Shown in pieces: positions 36,312 through 44,520 of a DNA stretch of 64,000 nucleotides; within the stretch, counting starts at the first letter, position 1, and each line of letters opens with the position of its first letter. The DNA comes from an uncultured Tateyamaria sp. (GTDB taxonomy: Bacteria; Pseudomonadota; Alphaproteobacteria; Rhodobacterales; Rhodobacteraceae), in assembly GCF_947503465.1 (NCBI RefSeq), contig NZ_CANNDN010000001.1, positions 2,001,001-2,065,000 on the forward strand, read 5' to 3'. The notes beneath the pieces were generated by a model. It had not been told where the DNA came from and did not search any database. It saw only the letters and a list, made by a program, of their open reading frames with translations. The position numbers and the translations under genes are program-made.

Positions 36312-37382
36312 ATGCCCCGATTTAAACGCATATTCATTTCCGCGTTCGCCGCACTCGCCCTGGCGCTTCCGGCTTCGGCACAGACCTCCGTTTTCGGAAA
36401 TGGATGGCTTCTTGACAGTGACGCCTCGTCGCTGCAGTTCCAGTCGATCAAGAACGGGTCCGCGATCGAAACATCGTCGTTCGCCAGTCTGGCGGGCGCG
36501 ATTGGTCCGGACGGTAATGCAACGATCCGAATTGCGCTCGACAGCGTCGATACAAAGGTCGATTTGCGCAACGTCAGGATGCGATTTCTGTTCTTTGAAA
36601 CCTTCAAGTTTCCAGATGCGAATGTGACGACGCGCATTGATCCCGCGCTTATCGCCGATCTAGCGGAGGTGCGGCGCAAAACAATAACGCTGCCCTTCAC
36701 GCTGGATCTGCACGGTGTCACCAAAACGCTCGATGCCCAGCTCTCCCTCACCCTGATCGGCGAAGACCTTGTGGCCGTTTCGACCGCCGAACCGATCAAT
36801 CTCGCTGTCGCTGATTTCAATCTCGACGAAGGTTTGCTCAAGCTCGAAGAGGCCGCTGGCGTCACTATCGTACCGTCCTCTTCGGTCAGTTTTGACTTCA
36901 TCTTCCGCGGCAGCGGCGACACCGCTCCGAAAGTGGCCAGCACCACGCCTAATCCCGAAACCGCGCCGACACAGGCGGCAGCCACGGCGTTGGAAACCGC
37001 AGGGAATTTCTCGCTGTCCGAATGCGTTGGACGGTTCGAAATCCTGTCGCGCTCGGACAGCATATATTTCGATCCCGGCTCGGCCAAACTGCTGCCTAAA
37101 TCCTTTGCCCTGCTGGATCAGGTGCAGGATATCGTTTCGCGCTGCCCTGACCTGAGCATCCAGATCGCGGGGCACACCGACAGCATCGGCAAAGCCAGCT
37201 ACAACCAGCGCCTGTCTGAACGGCGGGCCGCGTCCGTGGTGAACTACCTGACCGCCAACGGCATTTCGGCCGACCGCGTAGATGCCGTTGGCTACGGCGA
37301 AGACCGACCAATCGCGGACAACGCCACCGAACGTGGCCGCTGGCGTAATCGCCGCATCGAATTTTCGGTGCCCAAGACCTGA
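36312..37382 (+). CDS. YceI-like / OmpA fusion protein 1
   Basis: The 356-aa protein has a signal peptide (1-24, ending PASAQ), an N-terminal YceI-like beta-barrel lipocalin domain (about 30-205, with WLLDSDASSLQFQSIKNGS and FDLHGVTK-like LDLHGVTKTLDAQL), a short linker, and a C-terminal OmpA domain (about 240-356) with IQIAGHTDSIG and NRRIEFSVP. OmpA should bind peptidoglycan and YceI domains bind isoprenoid-type lipids. The ATG at 36312 has an AGAAG site. It diverges from caspase 1; a paralogous pair lies at 42060-44262. Confidence 0.88.
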   Translation: MPRFKRIFISAFAALALALPASAQTSVFGNGWLLDSDASSLQFQSIKNGSAIETSSFASLAGAIGPDGNATIRIALDSVDTKVDLRNVRMRFLFFETFKFPDANVTTRIDPALIADLAEVRRKTITLPFTLDLHGVTKTLDAQLSLTLIGEDLVAVSTAEPINLAVADFNLDEGLLKLEEAAGVTIVPSSSVSFDFIFRGSGDTAPKVASTTPNPETAPTQAAATALETAGNFSLSECVGRFEILSRSDSIYFDPGSAKLLPKSFALLDQVQDIVSRCPDLSIQIAGHTDSIGKASYNQRLSERRAASVVNYLTANGISADRVDAVGYGEDRPIADNATERGRWRNRRIEFSVPKT

Positions 37383-37516
37383 CGCACCCGCGTTTCGCGT
37401 GGTGCGCTCATGCGGTGCGCTGCGCAATCAATAGTATTTTTGACCGTTTGGACAGGTCCGCTCGCCTCGCCATAAGGCAGTTCCGTCTAACGACCGCCCG
37501 AAAAGGAGACCCCGCC

Positions 37517-38815
37517 ATGGCCATGTCAGATCAAGATCTCGCCGAGCTCGACAAAATGATCGCAAAGGCGCGGCAAAAGCCGCTTGCCTACGGATTGTGC
37601 CTCGGCAAGAAACCTGAGGACAACGTACTTTATCTCGACCTCAAGAAAGCGCCCGAGGTGATGATGCGCAAGGCCAAGGCCGACGGTGAAACCGGCAAAG
37701 TCACCTGTGGTGAGGCCGAGGTGAAGGGCAAGATCCTGACGCTCACTGTCATGGGCAAGACGCTCCCTGGATTGGCCAAGAACATGAAGGCGTTCATGTC
37801 CAAGCAGGGCATGAAGATGAAAATCATCATTGCCGACCCGGATGGCAACGTACTGGAATCCGACGGGGATGAGGATCTTGGCGACGAAGTCGGTGTCGGT
37901 GAAGCGGCGCCTGCAGATGAAATCGCGGAACAGGACGCCGCCGAAGAACCGGTCGCGGACGATCCGATGGCGGGGCAATGGGCCAAGGTGTCGGCTGCGC
38001 TCACCCCGCTCGTGGACCGGTTTGTGGCCGCCGGGTCGGACAAGGCTGCACCCGTCTCCGCGGCCTGGCAAAAGGCTCACGATGCCGCCGCAAAGGGCGA
38101 TTACAAATCCGCCCTTGCCGCGGCGGCTAAGATCAAACCGCTCGTGACCGCCGCACCTGCGCAGCAGGCCTCTACCCCTGACGATCCGAACAAGGCAAAG
38201 TGGGACGCCGTTCAGGGCCCGCTCGAGGGGCTCTACACCTCCGCCATGGACAAGAACCCCGAGAACCGGACCAAACTCCAAGCGGCCTGGGCAATGGCGC
38301 TGGAAAAGGCCGAGGCGGGCGACTACACCACCGCCCTGACCATCGCAGGCAAGCTTAAACCCCTTCTCGACGCCGCAGCATCCGCTGAGCAGTCCGGACA
38401 AGAGGCAGAAATCCCCGCAGACGTCGTCCCTTTCCAGAAATCTCGCGTCCTCTGGATCGATTCCCGCAAGAAGATGTTCGAGGAGATGAAAAAGCTGGAA
38501 AACGCCATCATCGCGACCTGCAAGGGTGACCCCGAACTCGAACCCATCGCCGCCGAAGCAAGCGACCTCACGGGTCGTCTGACGGTATTTGACGAAACGC
38601 TTCAGGACATGTTGGATCAGATCACCAACACGCCCTCCGGTCCCAACCGCGAGGGGCTGAAAAAGCAGGCCCTCGGCACGCTGAAAAGCTACGCTGCTGC
38701 GCTGAACGAACCCTTTTTCAAGGATGTCGACGGCAACAACGGCTTCGTCAACGTGTCGGTCGCTTCAACCGCGCGGGCATCGCTGGCCTCGATAGCCAAA
38801 GTGCTCGCTGCCTGA
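37517..38815 (+). CDS. Unknown 432-aa protein with two internal helical repeats
   Basis: The start at 37517 follows AAAAGGAGAC. Residues 1-110 form a small domain with GLCLGKKPEDNVLYLDLKK and ADPDGNVLES. An acidic linker follows. Two repeats of about 62 residues lie at 149-210 and 222-283; each starts with a W in a helix and ends with GDY.(S/T)AL....KIKPL(V/L). A helical C-terminus follows. It has no signal peptide. Located after the YceI-OmpA gene on the same strand, with a 134-bp gap. No family recognised; the repeats suggest a binding scaffold. Confidence 0.8.
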   Translation: MAMSDQDLAELDKMIAKARQKPLAYGLCLGKKPEDNVLYLDLKKAPEVMMRKAKADGETGKVTCGEAEVKGKILTLTVMGKTLPGLAKNMKAFMSKQGMKMKIIIADPDGNVLESDGDEDLGDEVGVGEAAPADEIAEQDAAEEPVADDPMAGQWAKVSAALTPLVDRFVAAGSDKAAPVSAAWQKAHDAAAKGDYKSALAAAAKIKPLVTAAPAQQASTPDDPNKAKWDAVQGPLEGLYTSAMDKNPENRTKLQAAWAMALEKAEAGDYTTALTIAGKLKPLLDAAASAEQSGQEAEIPADVVPFQKSRVLWIDSRKKMFEEMKKLENAIIATCKGDPELEPIAAEASDLTGRLTVFDETLQDMLDQITNTPSGPNREGLKKQALGTLKSYAAALNEPFFKDVDGNNGFVNVSVASTARASLASIAKVLAA

Positions 38816-38929
38816 CCCACTCCACCTCAAGGCCGGAACGAACCACGGCCTGCTTACATCCAGGCCATATGACCCGGCCATGCCTTTGAACGCCCTCGAC
38901 CCGAACAGGGTGGTACTCTGCCGTAAGGG

Positions 38930-39440
38930 TCCTGTCTGACCGCCCCGGTGATGTGGTTTTCCAAGGCGATATACCGTCGATCCGAGTGATCAGATAGTTT
39001 GGGATGCAGTCGAGCGTGCCTGCAAGCCAAGCCTGCGGATCGATACCGATCAGTTTGGCGGTTTTGGTCAACGTGTAAGCAATGGCGGCTGACTTGCCGG
39101 CGATTTACGACCCGCCGGTCTGCTGGTGATCCACGTGTCTCTTTCTCGCTTGCGTAGAGTCGTGCGACGCCACCGATGGCTTGCGCGACAACGGCTGCAC
39201 CTTGGGCTCGTTGGATGTCGACAAACTTGCGCCCGACATGGGCCATGCAGGCAACTGCGTGGATACCCCCGGCGGATCAGTAAGACCGTACGCTTACCCC
39301 CGCAAAATCAGAAAACGAGCGATGATCTGCGAGAGGCCAGATCAGATGTTCGGGGGCAGGAAGAGCCCACCGCTTTCGCGGCCGGCTCCCCAGGTTTTGG
39401 GTGACTGGTCCCGAAAGGCGACGTGCGTTGTGAAAGATAT
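38930..39440 (-). pseudogene. IS66 transposase (TnpC) remnant
   Basis: Reading the minus strand, ACMAHVGRKFVDIQRAQG and YASEKETRG match the IS66 TnpC segment that contains AACWAHVRRKF. After an internal deletion and frame change, AGKSAAIAYTLTKTAKL and IGIDPQAWLAGTLDCIPNY with ITRIDGISPWK match the C-terminus of the same protein. A degenerate THVAFRDQSP segment upstream fits the YVRDDRP region. Much of the catalytic region is missing, so the element is dead. I did not find terminal repeats. Confidence 0.8.
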
Positions 39441-39853
39441 GTGTGGCGCGCGTGCCGGATCACATACAATTTTTTTATCGACGATCAGCCGATGTTACGC
39501 GCGTTTTGGCTGCAGCTGACATCAAGCACCTTGACCGTCATACGCGCGGTTGCATCGCCGCATAGGAACTTCGCAGCCATTGCAACGTTTTCGGGCTCGT
39601 GGTGACCAATACCAATCGGCCGGCTCGGCGCGTTCAAAGCAGATACGTCGTCTCGAACGTTCCGTGTCGGGCGGTCGCCGTTTGCGGCGGTGTTGGTCGG
39701 GCAGTTCTGGAAGTCGTTTGTCACGGTCGGGTCTCTTGTTGAGTGTGACTTGTGACCATGAGATGAGGTGCGACCCGATGAATGACTTACCCATTCCTCC
39801 ACGTGATTTGTCAGATTCTGCAAAACGCCGGAGCGCCGCGGGGAATCTGCTTG
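39441..39853. other. Non-coding segment between IS66 remnant and SDR gene
   Basis: About 410 bases with only overlapping short open frames on both strands, none with a ribosome site or recognisable protein. It is probably further decayed mobile-element DNA. Confidence 0.5.
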
Positions 39854-40693
39854 TCAGCCATTTTCGAACGCTTTGAAGCGCAGTTCGAAGTCAGGATGCC
39901 ATCGAGACAGAGCTGGCCTGTTTTCCGTGATGTCCTGCGACGCCCAAAGGACCCGCCGCGCGTCGATCTCGGGTGTCACTTCGTTGTCGGGGCACAAGAT
40001 ATAGAAATCCCCCGCTTCCGCGCGGGCAAACAGGTGGTCTACGGTCTGCTTCGATGTCCACGCCGCATCCGGTTTTTCTGGCAGAAAAGATGCGATCATG
40101 CCGGTGTAAGTGAAACCGGGCACAAAAAGATGCGCCGATATGGGTGCGCCCGCCGCGCGCAGGTCATGGGCCAGCATCTCTGTCGTTACCTTCACACCCG
40201 CCTTGGTGACATTGTAGCCGGGGTTGCCCGGGGGCGTAGTGATGCCTTGTTTCGATCCGGTGTTGATCACCGCAGCAGGGCGGTTCGCTTCGACCATGCT
40301 TGGGACAAAGGCTTGAATGCCGTTGATAACGCCGAACAGATTGACCTCGATCATGCGCCGCCAATTTTCGGCCTCTGCCCACGATTTCGTAGGCCGCGAT
40401 ATCCCTGCGTTGTTCATCAGGATACAGACCGGACCGATGGCAAACGCCGTTTCGGCAAGATCGGCCATGGCGGCAGGATCCGAGACGTCTGTTGGTTTGA
40501 CGGTGACGGTTCCACCGCCGCGACCGCCCCTGGCGATGGTATCCGCGGCCTCGTCCAAATTCTGACCGGGTAGATCAGCCAAAACAACATCAACGCCGCG
40601 ACCGTAGAATTCCCGGGCCGCTTCAAAGCCGGCGCCGCTGGCTGCCCCGGTCACCACAGCGACCCCGCCTTTTTCGATCGCGTCCCTGAACAT
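39854..40693 (-). CDS. SDR-family NAD(P)-dependent oxidoreductase
   Basis: The 279-aa protein is a classical short-chain dehydrogenase: cofactor motif TGAASGAG near residue 15, NNAGIS around 95, an INTGS catalytic Ser region, and YNVTK (YxxxK). An AGGAGG site lies upstream of the ATG. The substrate cannot be told. It stands alone on the minus strand between an IS66 remnant and an AraC pseudogene, so it may be part of a decayed metabolic module whose regulator was the AraC protein. Confidence 0.93.
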   Translation of the reverse strand: MFRDAIEKGGVAVVTGAASGAGFEAAREFYGRGVDVVLADLPGQNLDEAADTIARGGRGGGTVTVKPTDVSDPAAMADLAETAFAIGPVCILMNNAGISRPTKSWAEAENWRRMIEVNLFGVINGIQAFVPSMVEANRPAAVINTGSKQGITTPPGNPGYNVTKAGVKVTTEMLAHDLRAAGAPISAHLFVPGFTYTGMIASFLPEKPDAAWTSKQTVDHLFARAEAGDFYILCPDNEVTPEIDARRVLWASQDITENRPALSRWHPDFELRFKAFENG

Positions 40694-40864
40694 ATCCTAT
40701 CTCCGCCTCCTATTGGAAAATCATTGGTGAAGTACTGGCCGGCGGTAACAATTCAACAGATTTCGACAAGCATACGGGTGTCCCTACCCGACGCCAGCAG
40801 CAAATGATCTGCACGTTTCCACCGCAATCCATCCGGTACCCGATGGCTTGGCCTTTGCCGATTA

Positions 40865-41110
40865 CTAGACAGCGGCCTGCTTCATCGCCTTGGGTGGCAC
40901 GCCGAATTTGCGCGAATACTCGCGGCGGAATCGCGACAGGCTCTCGTATCAAACTTTGAGTACAGCTTTGGTCACAGATACCAAACCGAAGGTCAGGATA
41001 CGCTCGATCTCGTGCATCCGCATGTGTTTTTGATATTGCAGCGGCGTCGTGCGTGTCACCGTTTTGGAGTGCTGGTAGCATGCGGACTCGCTCAGTCCGG
41101 CTGGCGCGGC
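40865..41110 (-). pseudogene. AraC-family regulator remnant
   Basis: On the minus strand the frame reads AGLSESACYQHSKTVTRTTP, LQYQKHMRMHEIERILTFG, then V, an in-frame TGA, and YESLSRFRREYSRKFGVPPK. This is the double helix-turn-helix region of AraC proteins, where the stop replaces the Gly of the usual VGYES. The N-terminal ligand-binding part is missing. It would have lain directly upstream of the SDR gene. Confidence 0.8.
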
Positions 41111-42059
41111 CAGAACATCACCCCTGAACGGACCTAAGCTATAGACGCTGACTCCAAGGGGAGCAGGTCAACCGTGATGGTGTCGGTCTGTCGAACGAGA
41201 CGTTGCAGAGGCTATCTGAGCGCGCACTGACAATCGAATTCGATATCTACGACAGTTCAGGCGACTAGTCCCGCAAGGCTTTTCAGCCCTGTGATATTTG
41301 AGGTCTCCGGTCTGCTAAGCCTTGCTCGCCTCGCGCTCACTGGTGACACTCCGGCTTTGCCAAACCAGCGACATTTCCACTTGGTTGCAACAGCACTTCA
41401 CAACGGCCCATTGCTTTTGAAATCTTAGACAGCTTTCATGGGGTCGCCCTCTCAGCGCGCCTTGCATCAGCACATCCACAGGGCCCCCAGAGATATTGCC
41501 GCGCACAGCGCCCTCGGCGCTTTTTCTGCATTTTGAGGAACTGTTTTCCGAGCTTGGTTATGTGACCATAGGCCTTCTGATTGACCTTGTTCTGCGCCTT
41601 GATCGTGGTCATCAACTCATCATGCGCTTTGCGCGAAGATTTGGACTGATACTTCAGCAGGTTTTCAATGCGCTTTTCCAACGCCGCGATACGTGTTCCC
41701 AGGTCGCCCGGCATAGTATGTCTTCCAGAGATGCTTAACTAAACTTACTTTTGAATAATGAGTGCAGAAGGTCATGGATGCCAGCTTCCGTCAACTTTCC
41801 CAGTTTTGAAAGGCTGCTTCCGGCGTCGCGTCGCTTGTTCGGCACCTCCCGAAAGATCCGGAATTTTTGGATTGAGCTCCGCCATCTGGCCAACAAGCGC
41901 ACTTGCAATCTCTGACTTCCCGCCAACACGCAATCTGCGTTTTTGCAACACAACGCACCCAGGCACAACTGCACTGTGTCGCCAGATTGTTCGTGTGTAA
42001 GGCACTGCACCGTGAAACTTGCGGGGGCCGGAAAACCGCCTGCGGCGGAAGCGTCGATA
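41111..42059. other. Gene-poor stretch with one possible small gene
   Basis: About 950 bases between the AraC remnant and the second YceI-OmpA gene. Apart from the small frame at 41436-41714 I see only overlapping short frames without ribosome sites. Codon patterns look degenerate, in line with old insertion DNA. Confidence 0.5.
41436..41714 (-). CDS. Possible small coiled-coil protein
   Basis: This 92-aa frame starts with a GGAAG site about eight bases before ATG. Residues 5-65 are Lys/Glu/Gln-rich and look helical (TRIAALEKRIENLLKYQS), while the last 25 residues are Cys/Arg-rich and look like read-through of non-coding DNA. It may be the N-terminal part of a truncated gene. Confidence 0.3.
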   Translation of the reverse strand: MPGDLGTRIAALEKRIENLLKYQSKSSRKAHDELMTTIKAQNKVNQKAYGHITKLGKQFLKMQKKRRGRCARQYLWGPCGCADARRAERATP

Positions 42060-43058
42060 CTAGAAGCCGAGCGGCACAAACTCCACGCGGCGGTTCTGCC
42101 AACGTCCGCGGCGTGTCGCGTTGTCCGCGATTGGGCGGTCCTCGCCAAATCCCGTGGCGTTCAACCGCTCCGGATCAATGCCCTTGTCGGCTAGGTAGAT
42201 AACGACCTCTGCCGCACGCCCGACCGAAAGCCGCTTGTTCGCCTTCGCCGAGCCAAGATTGTCCGTATGTCCTTCGATCCGCAAGTTAAGGCCAGGGCAG
42301 GACCGCATCGTATCAGCCACCGCGCTGAGCAAGGGATAGGATTTTTTCTCAAGCTGCACCGAGCCGGTTGTGAAATAGACCTGATCGCTTTGCCCAATTG
42401 TCTCGATCTGCCGTGCGCAGGCGTTAAGCGCCGCGATGTCCAGACTATCCGCACTCTGTTGCTGCGGGTTAGCCTTGAACAGCAACTCAAAGCTCACCTC
42501 TATCCGGGGCAAGATGTCGACGCGCGCAACACGCTCCAGCGTCTCAAGACCGCCCAGATAGTTGAAATCCCCAAGGTCCAGAACGATGGGCGCATCAGAG
42601 GCCACCGAGACGACGTCTTCCGCGAGCAGGATCAGATCCAATGTGGCTTCGATCTCTCGCGATTGCCCGTTCAGTTCAAGCGTGAGGGGCTGCGTCACCT
42701 TTATGCGATCTCCCGGACGCAATCCGGTTACAAGCTGTGGGTCAATGGACGCTTTCACCATCGCTTGCGGCAAGCGGAAACTTTCGAGCAACAGAAACCG
42801 AACGCGCGCATCGAGCAGGGCGTCGCCAGAGTCGATTGCGTCGAGAGAGATGGAAATCTCGGCCGTTCCATCATCCGAGATCGTGCCGCTGGTATCAGTA
42901 AAGAATGTCGTTGCAGTATCAGATCCTGCTGTCCCCGCCGAGAAGCTAAGAGATGACGCCGTCGTCTCCAAGTTCCAACCTGCACCAAAAGGGTCTGCAG
43001 CCACGGAGGTGGTGTAGACAGTCAGAACAGTGGCAAGCAAACCCAGGATGCGCCGCAT
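42060..43058 (-). CDS. YceI-like / OmpA fusion protein 2
   Basis: The 332-aa protein is a paralog of the one at 36312-37382: signal peptide (1-21), YceI-like domain (about 25-195), and OmpA domain (about 215-332) with LRIEGHTDNLGSAKANKRLS and GEDRPIADNATRRGRWQNRR. The first copy has GEDRPIADNATERGRWRNRR. It is divergent from caspase 2, with an 88-bp spacer. It lacks the Ala/Thr-rich linker of copy 1. Confidence 0.9.
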   Translation of the reverse strand: MRRILGLLATVLTVYTTSVAADPFGAGWNLETTASSLSFSAGTAGSDTATTFFTDTSGTISDDGTAEISISLDAIDSGDALLDARVRFLLLESFRLPQAMVKASIDPQLVTGLRPGDRIKVTQPLTLELNGQSREIEATLDLILLAEDVVSVASDAPIVLDLGDFNYLGGLETLERVARVDILPRIEVSFELLFKANPQQQSADSLDIAALNACARQIETIGQSDQVYFTTGSVQLEKKSYPLLSAVADTMRSCPGLNLRIEGHTDNLGSAKANKRLSVGRAAEVVIYLADKGIDPERLNATGFGEDRPIADNATRRGRWQNRRVEFVPLGF

Positions 43059-43146
43059 GGTTTATTTTCCTTCAATTTCGAATAAAGCTCAGGTGTTGGT
43101 TGTTTCCATCACAAGGCCACGATGTGATTGCTCGAAGGGATAACAA

Positions 43147-44262
43147 ATGAAAACTGTCGTTTATTCAAAAAAATATCTTTGGTGTTTTGCGGCCTTGGTC
43201 GCGTCCCTGCTCATGTTGCTGAGCCAGGACGCGCGGGCTGACACCGACGGGCCGCGCGTCGCACTTGTCGTTGGCAACGCGGATTATTCCCATATCGGTG
43301 CACTTGATAATCCTGAAAACGATGCGCGCCTGATCGGTGGCGTGCTCGAAGGGGCCGGGTTCGAGGTGACGTATCTGTTCAACGCCACCCAGCGCGAATT
43401 GGAAGAGGCGGTGGTCGAGCTTGGGCGGACCTTGCGCGCACGCGGTCCCGAGACCACGGGATTGTTCTATTTCGCCGGACACGGCGTGCAATCGCAAGGC
43501 AAAAACTACCTGATGCCTGTCGATGCCGCTCTGAGTGATGAGGCCGAGCTTGATCTGGTCGGTGTCCAGGCAGACGTGGTGCTGCGCCAGATGGGCACTG
43601 CCAACAACCGCACCAACATCGTGATCCTTGACGCGTGCCGCAACAACCCCTTTGCCGAGATACAGGGAATGGACGCCAATGGTCTGGCCAAGATGAACCC
43701 GTCACCCGGCACCTTCCTGTCCTATGCAACCGGACCGGGGGACGTGGCGCTTGACGGTCTGGGTCAGAACAGCCCGTTCACGGCGGCCCTTGCGGCCGAA
43801 ATGCAAGAACCCGGGCAGGCCATCGAAACAGTCTTCAGAGAGGTGCGCATCCGCGTGGTCGAAGAAACGCGCGGCATCCAGACACCCTGGGACACGTCGC
43901 TGCTCACCACGGACTTCGTTTTCTCACAGGAGGACACGACGCCGGATGCCGAGACCCTGCTTTGGGCGCAAGTGCGCGATACCGACAACGTGCGCGATAT
44001 CGTCCGGTTCTTGCGCAGTCATCCCAATGGGCGCCACTCTGCCGATGCACGCCTGCGCCTCGATGAGACAATCCAGGTCGCCTCGGCCGAGGCGTCACGC
44101 GCCCTTCGCTTGCAGGGCACCACGCCCGGCCAACAGGACCGCGCGCTTTTCCAACAAGCGCTGCAGTCGGGTGCGCGCGCGGATTTCGAAGCCTACCTGG
44201 CGATGTTTCCGAACGGGGTTTATGCCGAGCTTGTCCGCTTGGAACTTGACGCTCTGCAATGA
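43147..44262 (+). CDS. Exported caspase-like (C14) protein 2
   Basis: The 371-aa protein has a signal peptide (about 1-31) and a caspase-fold domain with His112 in FYFAGHGVQ and Cys164 in VILDACRNNPF. The C-terminal 100 residues are helical and contain SGARADFEAYLAMFPNGVYA, the same motif type as LKKDYEAYLAAFPEGVFA in caspase 1. It lacks the CxxCH tail. It is the closest relative of caspase 1 in the window and pairs with YceI-OmpA protein 2 in mirror image. Confidence 0.9.
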   Translation: MKTVVYSKKYLWCFAALVASLLMLLSQDARADTDGPRVALVVGNADYSHIGALDNPENDARLIGGVLEGAGFEVTYLFNATQRELEEAVVELGRTLRARGPETTGLFYFAGHGVQSQGKNYLMPVDAALSDEAELDLVGVQADVVLRQMGTANNRTNIVILDACRNNPFAEIQGMDANGLAKMNPSPGTFLSYATGPGDVALDGLGQNSPFTAALAAEMQEPGQAIETVFREVRIRVVEETRGIQTPWDTSLLTTDFVFSQEDTTPDAETLLWAQVRDTDNVRDIVRFLRSHPNGRHSADARLRLDETIQVASAEASRALRLQGTTPGQQDRALFQQALQSGARADFEAYLAMFPNGVYAELVRLELDALQ

Positions 44263-44336
44263 CTGGCAGGTCTTAAAGACACGGGCAGATGTGGCACTTG
44301 TCCAGATTGCCAGCATCGCGAGACAACCAATGATGA

Positions 44337-44360
44337 CGGCCGCGCTTCGCAGCGCGGCCG
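44337..44360 (+). terminator. Perfect 10-bp inverted repeat after caspase 2
   Basis: CGGCCGCGCT and AGCGCGGCCG flank a TCGC loop, a very stable hairpin 75 bp after the caspase 2 stop. There is no T-run, so it may be a mRNA 3' end or a non-canonical terminator. Confidence 0.4.
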
Positions 44361-44520
44361 CTTGCGTGCCTGCCAATGTGCCTGACCCGAACCATCGCAT
44401 CGGCCCGCCTCCAAAAAATTCCCTGTCAAGAAAAAATCTCTCGAATAAGTTGTCAAATGTGCGTGTTGATTAGAGGATAGAGGCGTACGGAAAGCTGCGC
44501 GCTCCCAAGGAGGGATAACC

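Noticed and set aside
44095..44400. Small hydrophobic minus-strand frame near the caspase 2 stop
   Set aside because: Overlaps the caspase gene over most of its length, has no convincing ribosome site, and contains the hairpin region.
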